Below, in pieces: positions 24,853-33,993 of a stretch of DNA of 64,000 nucleotides. Every line of letters starts with the position of its first letter. Position 1 is the first letter of the stretch. Origin of the DNA: Marinihelvus sp942491555 (lineage in GTDB: Bacteria > Pseudomonadota > Gammaproteobacteria > Xanthomonadales > SZUA-36); the NCBI GenBank assembly GCA_942491555.1, contig CALOBN010000004.1, positions 62,001-126,000 of the forward strand. The letters run 5' to 3'. A program made the position numbers and the translations under genes. The notes under the pieces are model-generated. The model was not told the DNA's origin, did no database searches, and worked only from the letters and a program-made list of their open reading frames with translations.

Positions 24853-24939
24853 CGGAGAGGGAGGGATTCGAACCCTCGAAGGGCGCTAACCCTTGCTGGT
24901 TTTCAAGACCAGTGCATTCAACCGCTCTGCCACCTCTCC
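24850..24939 (-). tRNA. tRNA-Ser (anticodon UGA)
   Basis: 90 nt with a long variable arm as expected for a class II tRNA and an encoded CCA. Acceptor GGAGAGG/CCTCTCC, anticodon stem CTGGT/ACCAG with loop CTTGAAA (anticodon TGA), and T arm with GGTTCGAATCC. It reads UCA and probably other UCN codons. Confidence 0.97.
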
Positions 24940-25181
24940 TAAACCTGTTTGTGGATACGGTAATACCTGATTGTTATGCTGAAACGCATACCGGAAGCTT
25001 ACGTCTCAAGGCGCGGGATAATACTGGAAATACATCGCGCGGGCCAGCCCTGAATCGGTATATGGAATCAGGACTGAGTTTCATTTACAGTGTCGGGCGA
25101 GCGCTGACCGGGCGGGAACTATTATCAAATTTAAGCGCCTAATCCATTGAATTAACCACGTTTAGGAGCCATATCCTGATC

Positions 25182-25850
25182 ATGAACCAACCTTACTATG
25201 TACAAACCGCCCAGCATCTTGATGCTGTGACGATGAACCGGGTGCTGCGCAACACGTATATGTTGCTCGGCATGACCTTACTGTTCTCTGCCGCCATGGC
25301 AGGCGTCGCGATGGCGCTGAACTGGCCGCCATTGGGTCTCATGACCCTGGTGGGTTACTTCGGCTTGCTGTTTTTGACCACCAAATTGCGCAACAGCGCG
25401 TGGGGAATCGTGTCCTGTTTCGCCCTCACCGGGTTTATGGGTGCAACGCTGGGTCCGATCATCGGCATGTATATGACCATGTTTGCCAATGGCAGCCAGT
25501 TGGTCATGCTCGCCGCGGGTAGCACGGCCGTCGTCTTCCTGGCCATGTCCGGAATTGCACTGACCAGCAAACGGGATTTTTCCTTCATGGGCAAATTCCT
25601 GATGGTCGGCCTGATTGTTGGCTTTGTGGCTTCACTGGGCGCGTACTTCTTTCAGTTCCAGCCGCTGATGCTGGCCGCCAGCGCCATGTTCGCCCTGCTC
25701 TCCTCAGGATTGATCCTGTGGCAGACCCAGCAGATCGTTCGCGGTGGTGAGACCAATTACATCATGGCAACGGTGACGCTGTTCGTGAGCATCTACAACA
25801 TCTTCAGTAGCTTGCTGCACCTGTTTGGTTTCGCTTTCGGCGAAGAGTAA
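25182..25850 (+). CDS. Bax inhibitor-1 / YccA family membrane protein
   Basis: 222 residues with seven hydrophobic segments starting near residues 28, 52, 77, 105, 136, 160 and 195 and a short acidic C-terminus (FAFGEE). The family features GVAMALNWPPLGL, GFMGATLGPI and a conserved GGETNYI segment before the last helix identify it as a BAX inhibitor-1 protein of the YccA/YbhL type. In E. coli YccA inhibits the FtsH protease; other members conduct calcium. Role here is by family only. AGGAG lies 13 bases before the ATG, a rather long spacing. Monocistronic, with a strong terminator downstream. Confidence 0.95.
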   Translation: MNQPYYVQTAQHLDAVTMNRVLRNTYMLLGMTLLFSAAMAGVAMALNWPPLGLMTLVGYFGLLFLTTKLRNSAWGIVSCFALTGFMGATLGPIIGMYMTMFANGSQLVMLAAGSTAVVFLAMSGIALTSKRDFSFMGKFLMVGLIVGFVASLGAYFFQFQPLMLAASAMFALLSSGLILWQTQQIVRGGETNYIMATVTLFVSIYNIFSSLLHLFGFAFGEE

Positions 25851-25870
25851 GCGGATCGCCTTTTGACCTG

Positions 25871-25898
25871 AAAAGCCCGCCACTGGCGGGCTTTTTTT
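25871..25898 (+). terminator. Intrinsic terminator of the Bax-inhibitor-like gene
   Basis: GCCCGCC and GGCGGGC form a 7-pair stem with a 3-base loop followed by seven Ts; the A run on the left side allows weak function in reverse. It begins about 20 bases after the stop codon. Confidence 0.93.
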
Positions 25899-26015
25899 AT
25901 ACTTGAAATTTACCGCGAAGATGTTTCAGCCAGACGTGGCAGCATGCTTTAATGCCCGCAAAGCGCCACACGCGGGACGTTGCTGATACCATGAATCTTT
26001 TCGTCGGAGACGCTC

Positions 26016-26261
26016 ATGGACCTGGCACAACTTCAAACCTTCCTCGGCTGGTGCATCCTCATTAACTATGCGCTACTCCTGATCTGGTTCGCCCTGTTAC
26101 TGTGGGCCGACTCCTGGATCATTGGCATACACGCCCGCATATTCCGGATCGAACCTGAGACAGTCCGTGCCGAGCATTTCCATCTCATGGGCCAATTCAA
26201 ATTCATGATCATGATTTTCAACATAGCGCCCTGGTTGGCCCTGTTATTGATGGGACGTTAG
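26016..26261 (+). CDS. DUF6868-like small membrane protein
   Basis: 81 residues with two hydrophobic helices (about residues 9-32 and 60-79) joined by a loop with IGIHARIFRIEPETVRAEHFHLMGQFK. The start MDLAQLQTFLGWCILINYALLLIWF and the HF-x-LMG-x-FK region match what I recall as the DUF6868 family of short inner membrane proteins. Function unknown. It is the first gene of a tight run with the GNAT gene (11 bases after its stop) and modABC, so it probably shares their transcript. Confidence 0.75.
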   Translation: MDLAQLQTFLGWCILINYALLLIWFALLLWADSWIIGIHARIFRIEPETVRAEHFHLMGQFKFMIMIFNIAPWLALLLMGR

Positions 26262-26271
26262 GAGGAGCCAG

Positions 26272-26802
26272 GTGACAAACTGCTTGATACGCATAGAACA
26301 GGACGAAGATCAGGCGGCGATTAGCCGTCTTTACGAGGCCGCTTTTGGTCGTCATTTTGAGGCCCGCCTGGTTGAAACGCTCAGACGCAGGGCACGGCCA
26401 TATCTGGGCTTGGTTGCCATCGCGCAGGATGAATTGCTTGGCCACCTGTTGTTCACACCGGTGCGCTGCGCGGCGCAACCGGATGCGCGTCTGCTGGGGC
26501 TGGCTCCCATGGCGGTTAAGCCGGAATATCAAAAACAGGGCATCGGAACCCGCTTGATCCGGGGCGGCCTGAGTGCTGCCCGCGATACCGGTGCACGGGC
26601 AGCAGTGGTCCTTGGAGACCCCGATTACTATGGGCGATTCGGATTTACCCCTGCTGCCGACCATGATCTGACGTGCGCCTGGGAGGTGCCGGAAGGTGCC
26701 TTTATGGTGCAGGCTCTTAATCCTCCGGGACTGGCAGGCCTTGGCGGATTGATCAGCTACCACGGCGCCTTTGATGGAGAAGGCATTGCCATGCCGGTCT
26801 GA
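26272..26802 (+). CDS. GNAT family N-acetyltransferase, YhbS-like
   Basis: 176 residues from a GTG at 26272 with GGAGGAG just upstream. The acetyl-CoA-binding segment is LAPMAVKPEYQKQGIGTRLI (Q-x-x-G-I-G form), followed by AAVVLGDPDYYGRFGFTPA, which is characteristic of the YhbS subgroup of GNAT proteins. The acceptor is unknown. The gene is followed after 4 bases by modA. Whether acetylation has anything to do with molybdate transport is doubtful; shared transcription is the only link seen. Confidence 0.9.
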   Translation: MTNCLIRIEQDEDQAAISRLYEAAFGRHFEARLVETLRRRARPYLGLVAIAQDELLGHLLFTPVRCAAQPDARLLGLAPMAVKPEYQKQGIGTRLIRGGLSAARDTGARAAVVLGDPDYYGRFGFTPAADHDLTCAWEVPEGAFMVQALNPPGLAGLGGLISYHGAFDGEGIAMPV

Positions 26803-26806
26803 GGGT

Positions 26807-27610
26807 ATGCGCGCTATTCCGCGTATTGGCCTGATCGCGGCATTGTTCGCGCTATGTGTTACTACCTCGCTGTCTGCCGATACCATCCGGGTCGCGGTGG
26901 CGAGTAACTTTGCGCCGGCGCTGCGTGCCCTGCAGCCTGATTTCGAACGTGCTTCGGGACACTCACTGAGCCTGTCCAGCGGCTCGTCAGGCAGCCACTA
27001 TGCGCAGATTCGCCAGGGCGCACCCTATGCGGTGTTTTTGGCTGCAGACGCGCAACGGCCGAGGCTTCTGGAAGAAGAAGGGATTGCCGTCGCGGACAGT
27101 CGTTTTACCTACGCGCTGGGTCGCCTGGCCTTATGGATTCCGGAAAGTAAAACGTCGCAAGGCAGTCCGGGCGACGCGGCAGGAACCCCGCTCCCTGCGC
27201 AACTCAGAGCCCTACCGGCGCGGCGCCTGGCGATTGCCAACCCGCGATTGGCCCCGTACGGGGCTGCGGCTGAAGCCTATCTTCGTCATGAGGGGCTCTG
27301 GGAGACCATTCAACCGGACCTGGTCATGGGCGAAAACGTTGCGCAGGCCTTCCAGTTCGTTGCTTCCGGCGCCGTTCCTGCAGGGCTGGTTGCCCTGTCT
27401 CAACTACGCGTTCTGGAGCGCCAGGAAGTCAGGGTCCCACAGGATGAATTCATGGTGATCGATCCCGCCCTGTATCCACAAATAAGGCAGCAGGCCGTCT
27501 TGCTGATCGATAGTCCTGCCACGCGCGAATTTCTCGCCTGGCTGAAGAGCGTACAAGTCCGCACCGAGCTGGTCGGGTTTGGCTACGATATGCCCCATGT
27601 TGAACGCTGA
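26807..27610 (+). CDS. modA: Molybdate ABC transporter, periplasmic binding protein
   Basis: 267 residues from ATG 26807. A signal peptide (MRAIPRIGLIAALFALCVTTSLS) leads to the mature start ADTIRVAVASNFAPALRAL. Family motifs are LSSGSSGSHYAQIRQGAPYAVFLAADAQRP, RLAIANPRLAPYGAAAEAYL and GENVAQAFQFVASGAVPAGLVALSQ, which hold the oxyanion-binding Ser and Tyr residues. It captures molybdate or tungstate for the ModBC importer. The 3' end overlaps modB by 14 bases. Cofactor synthesis genes that use the molybdate lie 27 kb away in the same window. Confidence 0.96.
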   Translation: MRAIPRIGLIAALFALCVTTSLSADTIRVAVASNFAPALRALQPDFERASGHSLSLSSGSSGSHYAQIRQGAPYAVFLAADAQRPRLLEEEGIAVADSRFTYALGRLALWIPESKTSQGSPGDAAGTPLPAQLRALPARRLAIANPRLAPYGAAAEAYLRHEGLWETIQPDLVMGENVAQAFQFVASGAVPAGLVALSQLRVLERQEVRVPQDEFMVIDPALYPQIRQQAVLLIDSPATREFLAWLKSVQVRTELVGFGYDMPHVER

Positions 27611-28277
27611 TGACTGGCAAGCCCTGTCACTGACGCTGCAGTTGGCGGCTGTGAGTACCGCTGTGCTGCTGGTACTGGGCACACCCCTGGCGTGGTGGCT
27701 GGCGCGCAGCCGTGCGCGCGGCAAGTTCATTGCCGAGGCGCTGGTAGCCATGCCACTGGTGCTGCCACCCACCGTTCTGGGCTTTTACCTCTTGTTGCTG
27801 CTCGGAGCCCAGGGACCGGTGGGGGAATTCATGGCGCGCATTGGGCTCAAACCGCTTGCTTTTACCTTCACCGGGCTGGTGGTGGGAAGTGTCATTTACT
27901 CCCTGCCCTTTGTTGTCCAGCCTATTCAGGACGCCTTTGCGCGCATGGGAGATCGCCCGCTGGAGGTTGCCGCTACCCTCGGCGCCGGCCCCATCGACCG
28001 CTTCTTCAATGTCGCCCTGCCCCTTGCCCGTCAGGGTTTGCTGACCGGAGCTGTATTGGGCTTTGCCCACACCCTGGGCGAATTCGGCGTCGTATTGATG
28101 ATCGGTGGCAATCTGCCGGGTGAAACCCGCGTTGCTTCCATCGCGATTTTCGAGCACGTCGAAAGCCTGGACTATGGCGCTGCACATGAACTCTCCCTGG
28201 TGCTGCTGTTGCTGTCTTTCGTCCTGCTCCTTTCAATATACGGACTCAACCGTAAGACGCGGATCATGCACCTGTGA
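27597..28277 (+). CDS. modB: Molybdate ABC transporter, permease
   Basis: 226 residues from ATG 27597 (an ATG at 27579 in the same frame would add 6 residues). Five or six hydrophobic segments and the permease EAA loop, EVAATLGAGPIDRFFNVALPLARQGLLTGAVLGFAHTLGEFG, that docks on ModC. Forms the membrane channel as a homodimer. Overlaps modA by 14 bases and modC by 4 bases, indicating coupled translation. No anomalies. Confidence 0.96.
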   Translation: MLNADDWQALSLTLQLAAVSTAVLLVLGTPLAWWLARSRARGKFIAEALVAMPLVLPPTVLGFYLLLLLGAQGPVGEFMARIGLKPLAFTFTGLVVGSVIYSLPFVVQPIQDAFARMGDRPLEVAATLGAGPIDRFFNVALPLARQGLLTGAVLGFAHTLGEFGVVLMIGGNLPGETRVASIAIFEHVESLDYGAAHELSLVLLLLSFVLLLSIYGLNRKTRIMHL

Positions 28278-29356
28278 GTCTGCAGGTTCGCTTACAACGG
28301 TCGTTTGAAGACTTTGAGCTTGCGGTTGAGTTCGACGTACCCGGTCAGGGTATGACGGCCCTGTTTGGCGCATCCGGCGCCGGCAAAACCCTGACGTTGC
28401 GCGCCATTGCCGGCCTGGACCGGATTACCTCCGGCGAGGTGATCATTAACGGCACAGTCTGGCAGCAGGACGATCAATTTTGTTCACCCGAGCAGCGCTC
28501 CGTGGGTTATGTATTCCAGGAGGCCAGCCTGTTTGATCATCTTGATGTCGCAGGCAATATCGATTTTGGACTGAAACGACGTGGCAATGCCGACCGGAAC
28601 GAGCGGCAGCGCCTGGTCGATCTGCTGGAACTTGGCTCCCTTCTTCAGCGCCGGACCCATACCCTGTCAGGCGGCGAGCGTCAGCGCGTGGCGCTGGCCC
28701 GGGCCCTGGCACCACAACCACAGTTGTTGCTCATGGACGAGCCCTTGTCAGCTCTGGACCGGGCGCGTAAGGCTGAGATCATTCCGTATCTGGATGTGCT
28801 CACAAGACAACTGAACATTCCTGTCCTGCTGGTCAGCCATGACCACGGAGAGGTTGCGCGTCTTGCCGATCACCTGGTTCTGATCAGCGACGGTAAGGTT
28901 CAGGGCAGCGGCCCGCTCAACGACATGCTGACGAGGCTTGACCAATCCCTGGCCCTGGACGCTGATGCGGGCGCGGTACTGGAAGGCAACGTAGTGGGGC
29001 TTGAACAACAATGGGGCCTGGCACGGATTGAGGCCGGTGGCGCAAGCTTGCTGGTTCCTGCTGCCGCGCTCAAACCGGGTGACCAGGTCCGCTTACAGAT
29101 TGCTGCGCGTGATGTCAGCCTGACTCTGCAGCCATCAGGTGACACCAGCATTCTTAATATCCTGCCGGTACGTATTACCGGACTGGATGAGGAGGGCCCA
29201 CTGGTGACTGTGCGCCTTGGCACTGCGGACGGCAGCGCTCTGCTGAGCCGGATCAGCCGCAAATCTGCGAGTCAACTGGGCCTCCAGACCGGCTTGAGCC
29301 TGCAGGCTCAGGTAAAGAGTATCGCCCTGCTGGGTGATCAAGCCGGCGATCACTGA
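28274..29356 (+). CDS. modC: Molybdate ABC transporter, ATP-binding protein
   Basis: 360 residues from a GTG at 28274 that overlaps the modB stop. ABC domain with Walker A GASGAGKTLTLRAI, Q-loop (YVFQEASLFDHLDV), signature LSGGERQRVALARAL, Walker B LLLMDEPLSALD and switch His (LLVSHDHGEVARLAD). A C-terminal TOBE/Mop-like domain (about residues 290-355, SILNILPVRITGLDEEGPLVTVRLG) is typical of ModC and can sense oxyanion. It powers molybdate import. It converges with serS, leaving 16 bases. Confidence 0.97.
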   Translation: MSLQVRLQRSFEDFELAVEFDVPGQGMTALFGASGAGKTLTLRAIAGLDRITSGEVIINGTVWQQDDQFCSPEQRSVGYVFQEASLFDHLDVAGNIDFGLKRRGNADRNERQRLVDLLELGSLLQRRTHTLSGGERQRVALARALAPQPQLLLMDEPLSALDRARKAEIIPYLDVLTRQLNIPVLLVSHDHGEVARLADHLVLISDGKVQGSGPLNDMLTRLDQSLALDADAGAVLEGNVVGLEQQWGLARIEAGGASLLVPAAALKPGDQVRLQIAARDVSLTLQPSGDTSILNILPVRITGLDEEGPLVTVRLGTADGSALLSRISRKSASQLGLQTGLSLQAQVKSIALLGDQAGDH

Positions 29357-29372
29357 CCGTCCCGACCAGGGC

Positions 29373-30650
29373 CTAATTGTTGATTACGTCCTGACCGCCG
29401 AAGTAAGGCTTTAACACTTCAGGCACGCGCACCGAGCCATCCTGTTGCTGATAGTTCTCCAGAACCGCAATCAGGGTGCGGCCCACGGCCAGCCCGGAGC
29501 CGTTAAGCGTGTGCACCAATTCCGGCTTGCCAGTTTCAGGATTGCGCCAGCGTGCCTGCATACGGCGGGCCTGGAAGTCACCGCAGTTGGAACAGGATGA
29601 AATCTCCCGATAGGCATCCTGCCCCGGCAGCCAAACTTCCAGGTCGTAGGTCTTGCACGCTGAAAAACCCATGTCTCCGGTGCATAGCATCACTTTCCGG
29701 TACGCCAGCCCCAGCTTTTGTAAAATTGCCTCGGCATGGCCGGTAAGTTGCTCCAGCGCCTGCATGCTGTCCTCGGGACGGGTCACCTGCACCAACTCCA
29801 CCTTCTCAAACTGGTGCTGGCGAATCATGCCCCGCGTATCCTTGCCATGCGAGCCGGCTTCACGTCGAAAACAGGGTGTTTGCGCGGTAAATTTCAATGG
29901 CAGCTGGTCCGCCTCAATAATCGAATCGGCGACAAGATTGGTCATGGGCACCTCGGCGGTGGGCACCAGGTAGCGCGGGGGCTCGTCCGTGGTGGCGAAG
30001 GCATCATCGCCGAATTTTGGTAACTGACCGGTACCCAGCATGGCCTGCGCATTCACCAGGTAAGGCAGATATACCTCCTCATAGCCATGCGTTTGCGTCT
30101 GTTCGTCGAGCATGAATTGCGCCAATGCGCGGTGCAGCCGGGCCAGTGGGCCGCGCAATACGGTAAACCGGGCCCCGGCGAGTTTGGCCGCAGTCTCCGG
30201 ATCCATTAAGCCCTTGAGGGCCCCGATTTCGACATGATCGCGGGGTTCGAAGTCAAATTCAGGACGTTCGCCCCAGAGCAGTACCTCGAGGTTATCTGAC
30301 TCATCCTTGCCGACCGGAACATCGGCAGCCGGCAGGTTCGGTATACCCAGTTGCCAGCTCAGCTGCTCTTCGTGAATCGCCCGAAAGGCCGCTTCCAGCT
30401 CATCCAGTTCGGCGCCAAGGCGACTGACCTCATCCAGCAGAGGCTGGATATCCTGCCCTGCTGCTTTCGCCTGGCCGATGGATTTGGATTTACTGTTGCG
30501 TTCGGCCTGCAGCGACTGCAGGCGTGCCTGGGTGTCCTTGCGGCGCAGTTCCAGCGCCTCGTAGGCTGCTATGTCGAGTTCATAGCCACGGTTTGCCAGA
30601 GCCTTGGCAACTTCCCGGGTTTCGGTTCTAAGCGCAATGGGGTCGAGCAT
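29373..30650 (-). CDS. serS: Seryl-tRNA synthetase
   Basis: 425 residues (E. coli 430). The N-terminal long coiled-coil arm that contacts the tRNA-Ser variable arm spans about 1-110 (ARLQSLQAERNSKSKSIGQAKAAG). The class II core has motif 2 FRREAGSHGKDTRGMIRQHQFEKVEL and motif 3 NGSGLAVGRTLIAVLENYQ, with EISSCSNCGDFQARRM. It charges tRNA-Ser, one isoacceptor of which lies at 24850. It is cotranscribed after lolA (54-base gap) in the ftsK-lolA-serS order. Confidence 0.98.
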   Translation of the reverse strand: MLDPIALRTETREVAKALANRGYELDIAAYEALELRRKDTQARLQSLQAERNSKSKSIGQAKAAGQDIQPLLDEVSRLGAELDELEAAFRAIHEEQLSWQLGIPNLPAADVPVGKDESDNLEVLLWGERPEFDFEPRDHVEIGALKGLMDPETAAKLAGARFTVLRGPLARLHRALAQFMLDEQTQTHGYEEVYLPYLVNAQAMLGTGQLPKFGDDAFATTDEPPRYLVPTAEVPMTNLVADSIIEADQLPLKFTAQTPCFRREAGSHGKDTRGMIRQHQFEKVELVQVTRPEDSMQALEQLTGHAEAILQKLGLAYRKVMLCTGDMGFSACKTYDLEVWLPGQDAYREISSCSNCGDFQARRMQARWRNPETGKPELVHTLNGSGLAVGRTLIAVLENYQQQDGSVRVPEVLKPYFGGQDVINN

Positions 30651-30704
30651 GGTACGTTCCGGCGTTATTGATCAGGGCGGCATTGTACCGCCAAGAGCGG
30701 CGTT

Positions 30705-31397
30705 TTACCGCTGTAAGGCAGGCGGCACGTCCCCCAGCAGATCAACGCCTGCCGGCGGGATAAAATTGAAGTGTCCCGGGGGTATGGATGGATTACGCTC
30801 GACTTCGAAAAAATTCATCTCAGTGCGCAGACCAAAAGAGTCCTCGAGTATCAGCGCCTGCAGTTGCCCTTCCATAAACGACAGCAGTATCCGCTCAAAG
30901 GGGGCGTCGGCATCTCTGGCCTTGAGTTGCAGCATCTGCTGGCCATCCAGGGTGCCCAGCTCGGTGACCTGATAGTTGTCGTCCAGGCCTGCGGGATTGG
31001 TAATCAACAATAATGGTGAATCACCTGCAGCCCCCGCCTGTTCCCGGACAGTGACCTGCTCAAGGCTTTCGTCATAAATCCAAATGTGACGGCCGTCTGC
31101 CACGATCAGTTCCGGGAAATCACCTTCATAGAACCAGCGGAAACGGTCGGGACTTTGCAACCAGAATTCGCCACTGCCCTGGTCCAGAAGCTCGCCATCC
31201 TGTGAGATAACCACCTGCTCAAACCGTGCGCGCAGCTTCTCAAGACCCTCACTGTAAGCAATGAGCGTGTCTTTTGTACTGACAGGCCCGGTCATTTCCT
31301 GGGCGGATACAGGGCCTGCCAATAGACAGGCAAGGAGCGGCAAAAACGGAGTTTTCCAGATCAGACCCTGAATCTTCTGGCTCAGACGCGCAGTCAT
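30705..31397 (-). CDS. lolA: Outer membrane lipoprotein carrier protein
   Basis: 230 residues. After a basic start and hydrophobic signal segment (LIWKTPFLPLLACLLAGPVSAQ), the mature protein shows the LolA pattern: LRARFEQVVISQDGELLDQGSGEFWLQSPDRFRWFYEG, IVADGRHIWIYDESLEQVTV and a late PPGHFNFIPPAGVDLLG. LolA ferries lipoproteins across the periplasm from LolCDE to LolB. It begins 14 bases after the ftsK stop and precedes serS, the conserved arrangement. Confidence 0.95.
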   Translation of the reverse strand: MTARLSQKIQGLIWKTPFLPLLACLLAGPVSAQEMTGPVSTKDTLIAYSEGLEKLRARFEQVVISQDGELLDQGSGEFWLQSPDRFRWFYEGDFPELIVADGRHIWIYDESLEQVTVREQAGAAGDSPLLLITNPAGLDDNYQVTELGTLDGQQMLQLKARDADAPFERILLSFMEGQLQALILEDSFGLRTEMNFFEVERNPSIPPGHFNFIPPAGVDLLGDVPPALQR

Positions 31398-31411
31398 AGC
31401 GGAGCGATCAC

Positions 31412-33739
31412 TCAGTCTTTGGGCGGCGGTGGAGCAAGAACTTCACGTTGCCCGTTGTGCTCGGGCGAACTGACCACGCCGGCCGCTTCCATATCTTCAA
31501 TAATTCGCGCAGCACGGTTATAGCCGACACGCAGCTGCCGCTGAACAGCGGAAATAGAGGCGCGCCGGGACTCGGTAACCCAGGCCACGGCCTGATCATA
31601 AAGCTCGTCCTGCTCGCCATTGCTGCTTTCCGGTAAACCTGCGGCATTGATCGTCATCCCGTCGCTGGTGGTCTGTGTCTCACTTAAGACCCCTTCCACG
31701 TAGTCCGGTTCCCCGAACTGCTTGAGATAGTCCACCACCGCATGCACCTCGTGGTCGTCCACGAAGGCGCCATGAACACGATCGGGAATGGCCGTACCCG
31801 GCGGCAGATACAGCATATCGCCATGCCCCAGCAACTGCTCAGCGCCCATCTGGTCGAGAATGGTTCTGGAATCCACGCGCGAGGACACCTGGAAAGCGAT
31901 GCGCGTCGGTATATTGGCCTTGATCAGGCCGGTGATCACGTCCACCGATGGTCGCTGTGTGGCGAGTATGAGATGAATTCCGGAGGCACGGGCTTTTTGC
32001 GCCAGGCGCGCAATGAGCTCGTCGATCTTTTTGCCGATGATCATCATCATGTCGGCCAGCTCATCAATAATGACCACGATAAACGGCAACGGCTCGAGCA
32101 TGGGCGGGTCGGTCAGCCCGAGGTCCTCATTGATGGTGTAAAGCGGATCAGGCAAAGGCTGTCCCGCGTCAATCGCATCCCGGACCTTCTTGTTGAAACC
32201 CGCCAGGTTACGTACGCCGAGGGCGGACATCAGGCGATAGCGGCGTTCCATTTCCGCCACGCACCAGCGCAGCGCGTTGGCCGCTTCCTTCATATCCGTT
32301 ACCACCGGCGCCAACAGATGAGGAATCCCCTCATAGATCGACAGCTCCAGCATCTTCGGGTCGACCATCACCAACCGCACATCTTCCGGACCGGCCTTGT
32401 ACAGCAAGCTCAAGATCATTGCGTTCAGCGCGACTGACTTGCCGGAGCCGGTCGTGCCGGCAACCAACAAGTGCGGCATCTTGGCCAGATCAGCAACCTG
32501 CGGACGTCCCGAAATGGACTTGCCCAGCGCCAGGGTCAGCGGCGACTTGGCCTTGTCATAGACCTCGGATTTGAGAATTTCCGAGAGGTAAACAATCTGC
32601 TTCTTGGTATTGGGTATCTCCAGGCCGATCGTTGACTTGCCCGGAATCACCTCAACAACGCGCACGGATACGACGCTCAGGCCGCGGGCAAGATCCTTGG
32701 ACAGGTTCGAGATCTGCGAAGATTTAACGCCGGCGGCAGGCTCAAGCTCAAAGCGGGTAATCACCGGCCCGGGGAATACCTCGATCACATCAACCTGGAC
32801 GCCAAAATCGGCCAGCTTCAGCTCCACCTGGCGCGACAGCGCTTCCAGGGCCTCGGGGCTGTAACTGGATTCCTGCACGGGCGGATCATCGAGCATCTGC
32901 AAAGGTGGCAGCTGGTCTTCGGGCAAGTCCTCGAACAGGATCCGCTGCTTTTCCCTGACCACGCGCTCGCTCTTTGGCGGCGCAGCCTGCTCCTGGATCT
33001 GCGGCTCGATGCGAGGTTTTACCCTGGTCTTCTGGCGCACGGTATCGGCTTTACGCGCTTCCTCGCGATGCGCTTTGGCACGCCGGCCAGCAAACCAGTC
33101 ACGCATGCCGGCAATCCGATCCAGGACCCAGGCGGTGCCCTGCAGCGTATATTTGCCGATCATATCCATGACCATGAACCAGGATAATCCCGTGTACAAG
33201 GTGATACCGATCAGCATGAAAGCGAACAGGAACAGGGTTGAACCCAGCATGCCGGTGGTATCCAGCAATGGCCGGGCAACCAGATCGCCAATGACACCGC
33301 CACCATCTGCGGGCATCACCTCGGCGAGCGGACTGGAGTGCAGATCAGCAAGGCCGGTGGTGGCCAGCAGGAACAGAACCAGACCGGAAATGCGGGCCAC
33401 CCAGCCAAACCATCCACCGTGCGGGCCACTTTGCTTGTCTGCATAAAGCCGCCAGCCCGCATAGACGACCAGGGGCGGCACCAGGTAGGCGACATAACCA
33501 AAAGCCAGCAACAGGAATCGTGCCAGCCACGCACCGACCACACGCCCGATATTCTGCACCGTGTCGGCAGCGGCGGGCTGAAAAGGTCCGGGATCAAGCG
33601 GGTGATAGGTAAAAAGACAGGCCAGCAGATACACCGCTGCCAGGATGGACAACAAAAAGGCGCTCTCCTGCAGGCGGCGCATCATGGGATGCTCTGCCAG
33701 CGGCGGGCTCTTAAGTGCGGTTTTACGTGCTTGGGCCAA
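31412..33739 (-). CDS. ftsK: DNA translocase FtsK
   Basis: 775 residues. Four hydrophobic segments lie in the first 190 residues (LSILAAVYLLACLF, FLLLAFGYVAYLVPPL, GLVLFLLATTG, TLFLFAFMLIGITLY). The linker is short (E. coli FtsK has 1329 residues because of a very long linker). The alpha/beta motor has Walker A AGTTGSGKSVALNAM and Walker B FIVVIIDELADMMM, and the winged-helix gamma domain at the end (DELYDQAVAWVTESRRASISAVQRQL) reads KOPS and contacts XerD. It couples septation to chromosome dimer resolution. First gene of the ftsK-lolA-serS run, divergent from trxB. Confidence 0.98.
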   Translation of the reverse strand: MAQARKTALKSPPLAEHPMMRRLQESAFLLSILAAVYLLACLFTYHPLDPGPFQPAAADTVQNIGRVVGAWLARFLLLAFGYVAYLVPPLVVYAGWRLYADKQSGPHGGWFGWVARISGLVLFLLATTGLADLHSSPLAEVMPADGGGVIGDLVARPLLDTTGMLGSTLFLFAFMLIGITLYTGLSWFMVMDMIGKYTLQGTAWVLDRIAGMRDWFAGRRAKAHREEARKADTVRQKTRVKPRIEPQIQEQAAPPKSERVVREKQRILFEDLPEDQLPPLQMLDDPPVQESSYSPEALEALSRQVELKLADFGVQVDVIEVFPGPVITRFELEPAAGVKSSQISNLSKDLARGLSVVSVRVVEVIPGKSTIGLEIPNTKKQIVYLSEILKSEVYDKAKSPLTLALGKSISGRPQVADLAKMPHLLVAGTTGSGKSVALNAMILSLLYKAGPEDVRLVMVDPKMLELSIYEGIPHLLAPVVTDMKEAANALRWCVAEMERRYRLMSALGVRNLAGFNKKVRDAIDAGQPLPDPLYTINEDLGLTDPPMLEPLPFIVVIIDELADMMMIIGKKIDELIARLAQKARASGIHLILATQRPSVDVITGLIKANIPTRIAFQVSSRVDSRTILDQMGAEQLLGHGDMLYLPPGTAIPDRVHGAFVDDHEVHAVVDYLKQFGEPDYVEGVLSETQTTSDGMTINAAGLPESSNGEQDELYDQAVAWVTESRRASISAVQRQLRVGYNRAARIIEDMEAAGVVSSPEHNGQREVLAPPPPKD

Positions 33740-33993
33740 TCTTGGAAATCTTTTTAGTTTTCACGGCTAGCTTATTGTATCTGCTCATAGACTTGGCGGC
33801 CAAGAAACCTTGATATTGGTTCTCACCATGCCACGCCTGAGCTCGATTGATCATTGGAAGTCCGTGTGTCTGCGCCTGTTTCCTTAACCACTTTCCGACC
33901 TGCCCGAACGTTTCGATTCGGGTAGAATCATGGCCCTTGAACCTTGCCCGGGCATGGTCCCGGCGTCACCCTTCCCACGGGAGCACAGTATAC

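Noticed and set aside
33847..33993. N-terminal extension of trxB
   Set aside because: The 49 extra residues are Cys/His/Arg-rich without resemblance to thioredoxin reductases; the ATG at 33994 begins the FAD domain.
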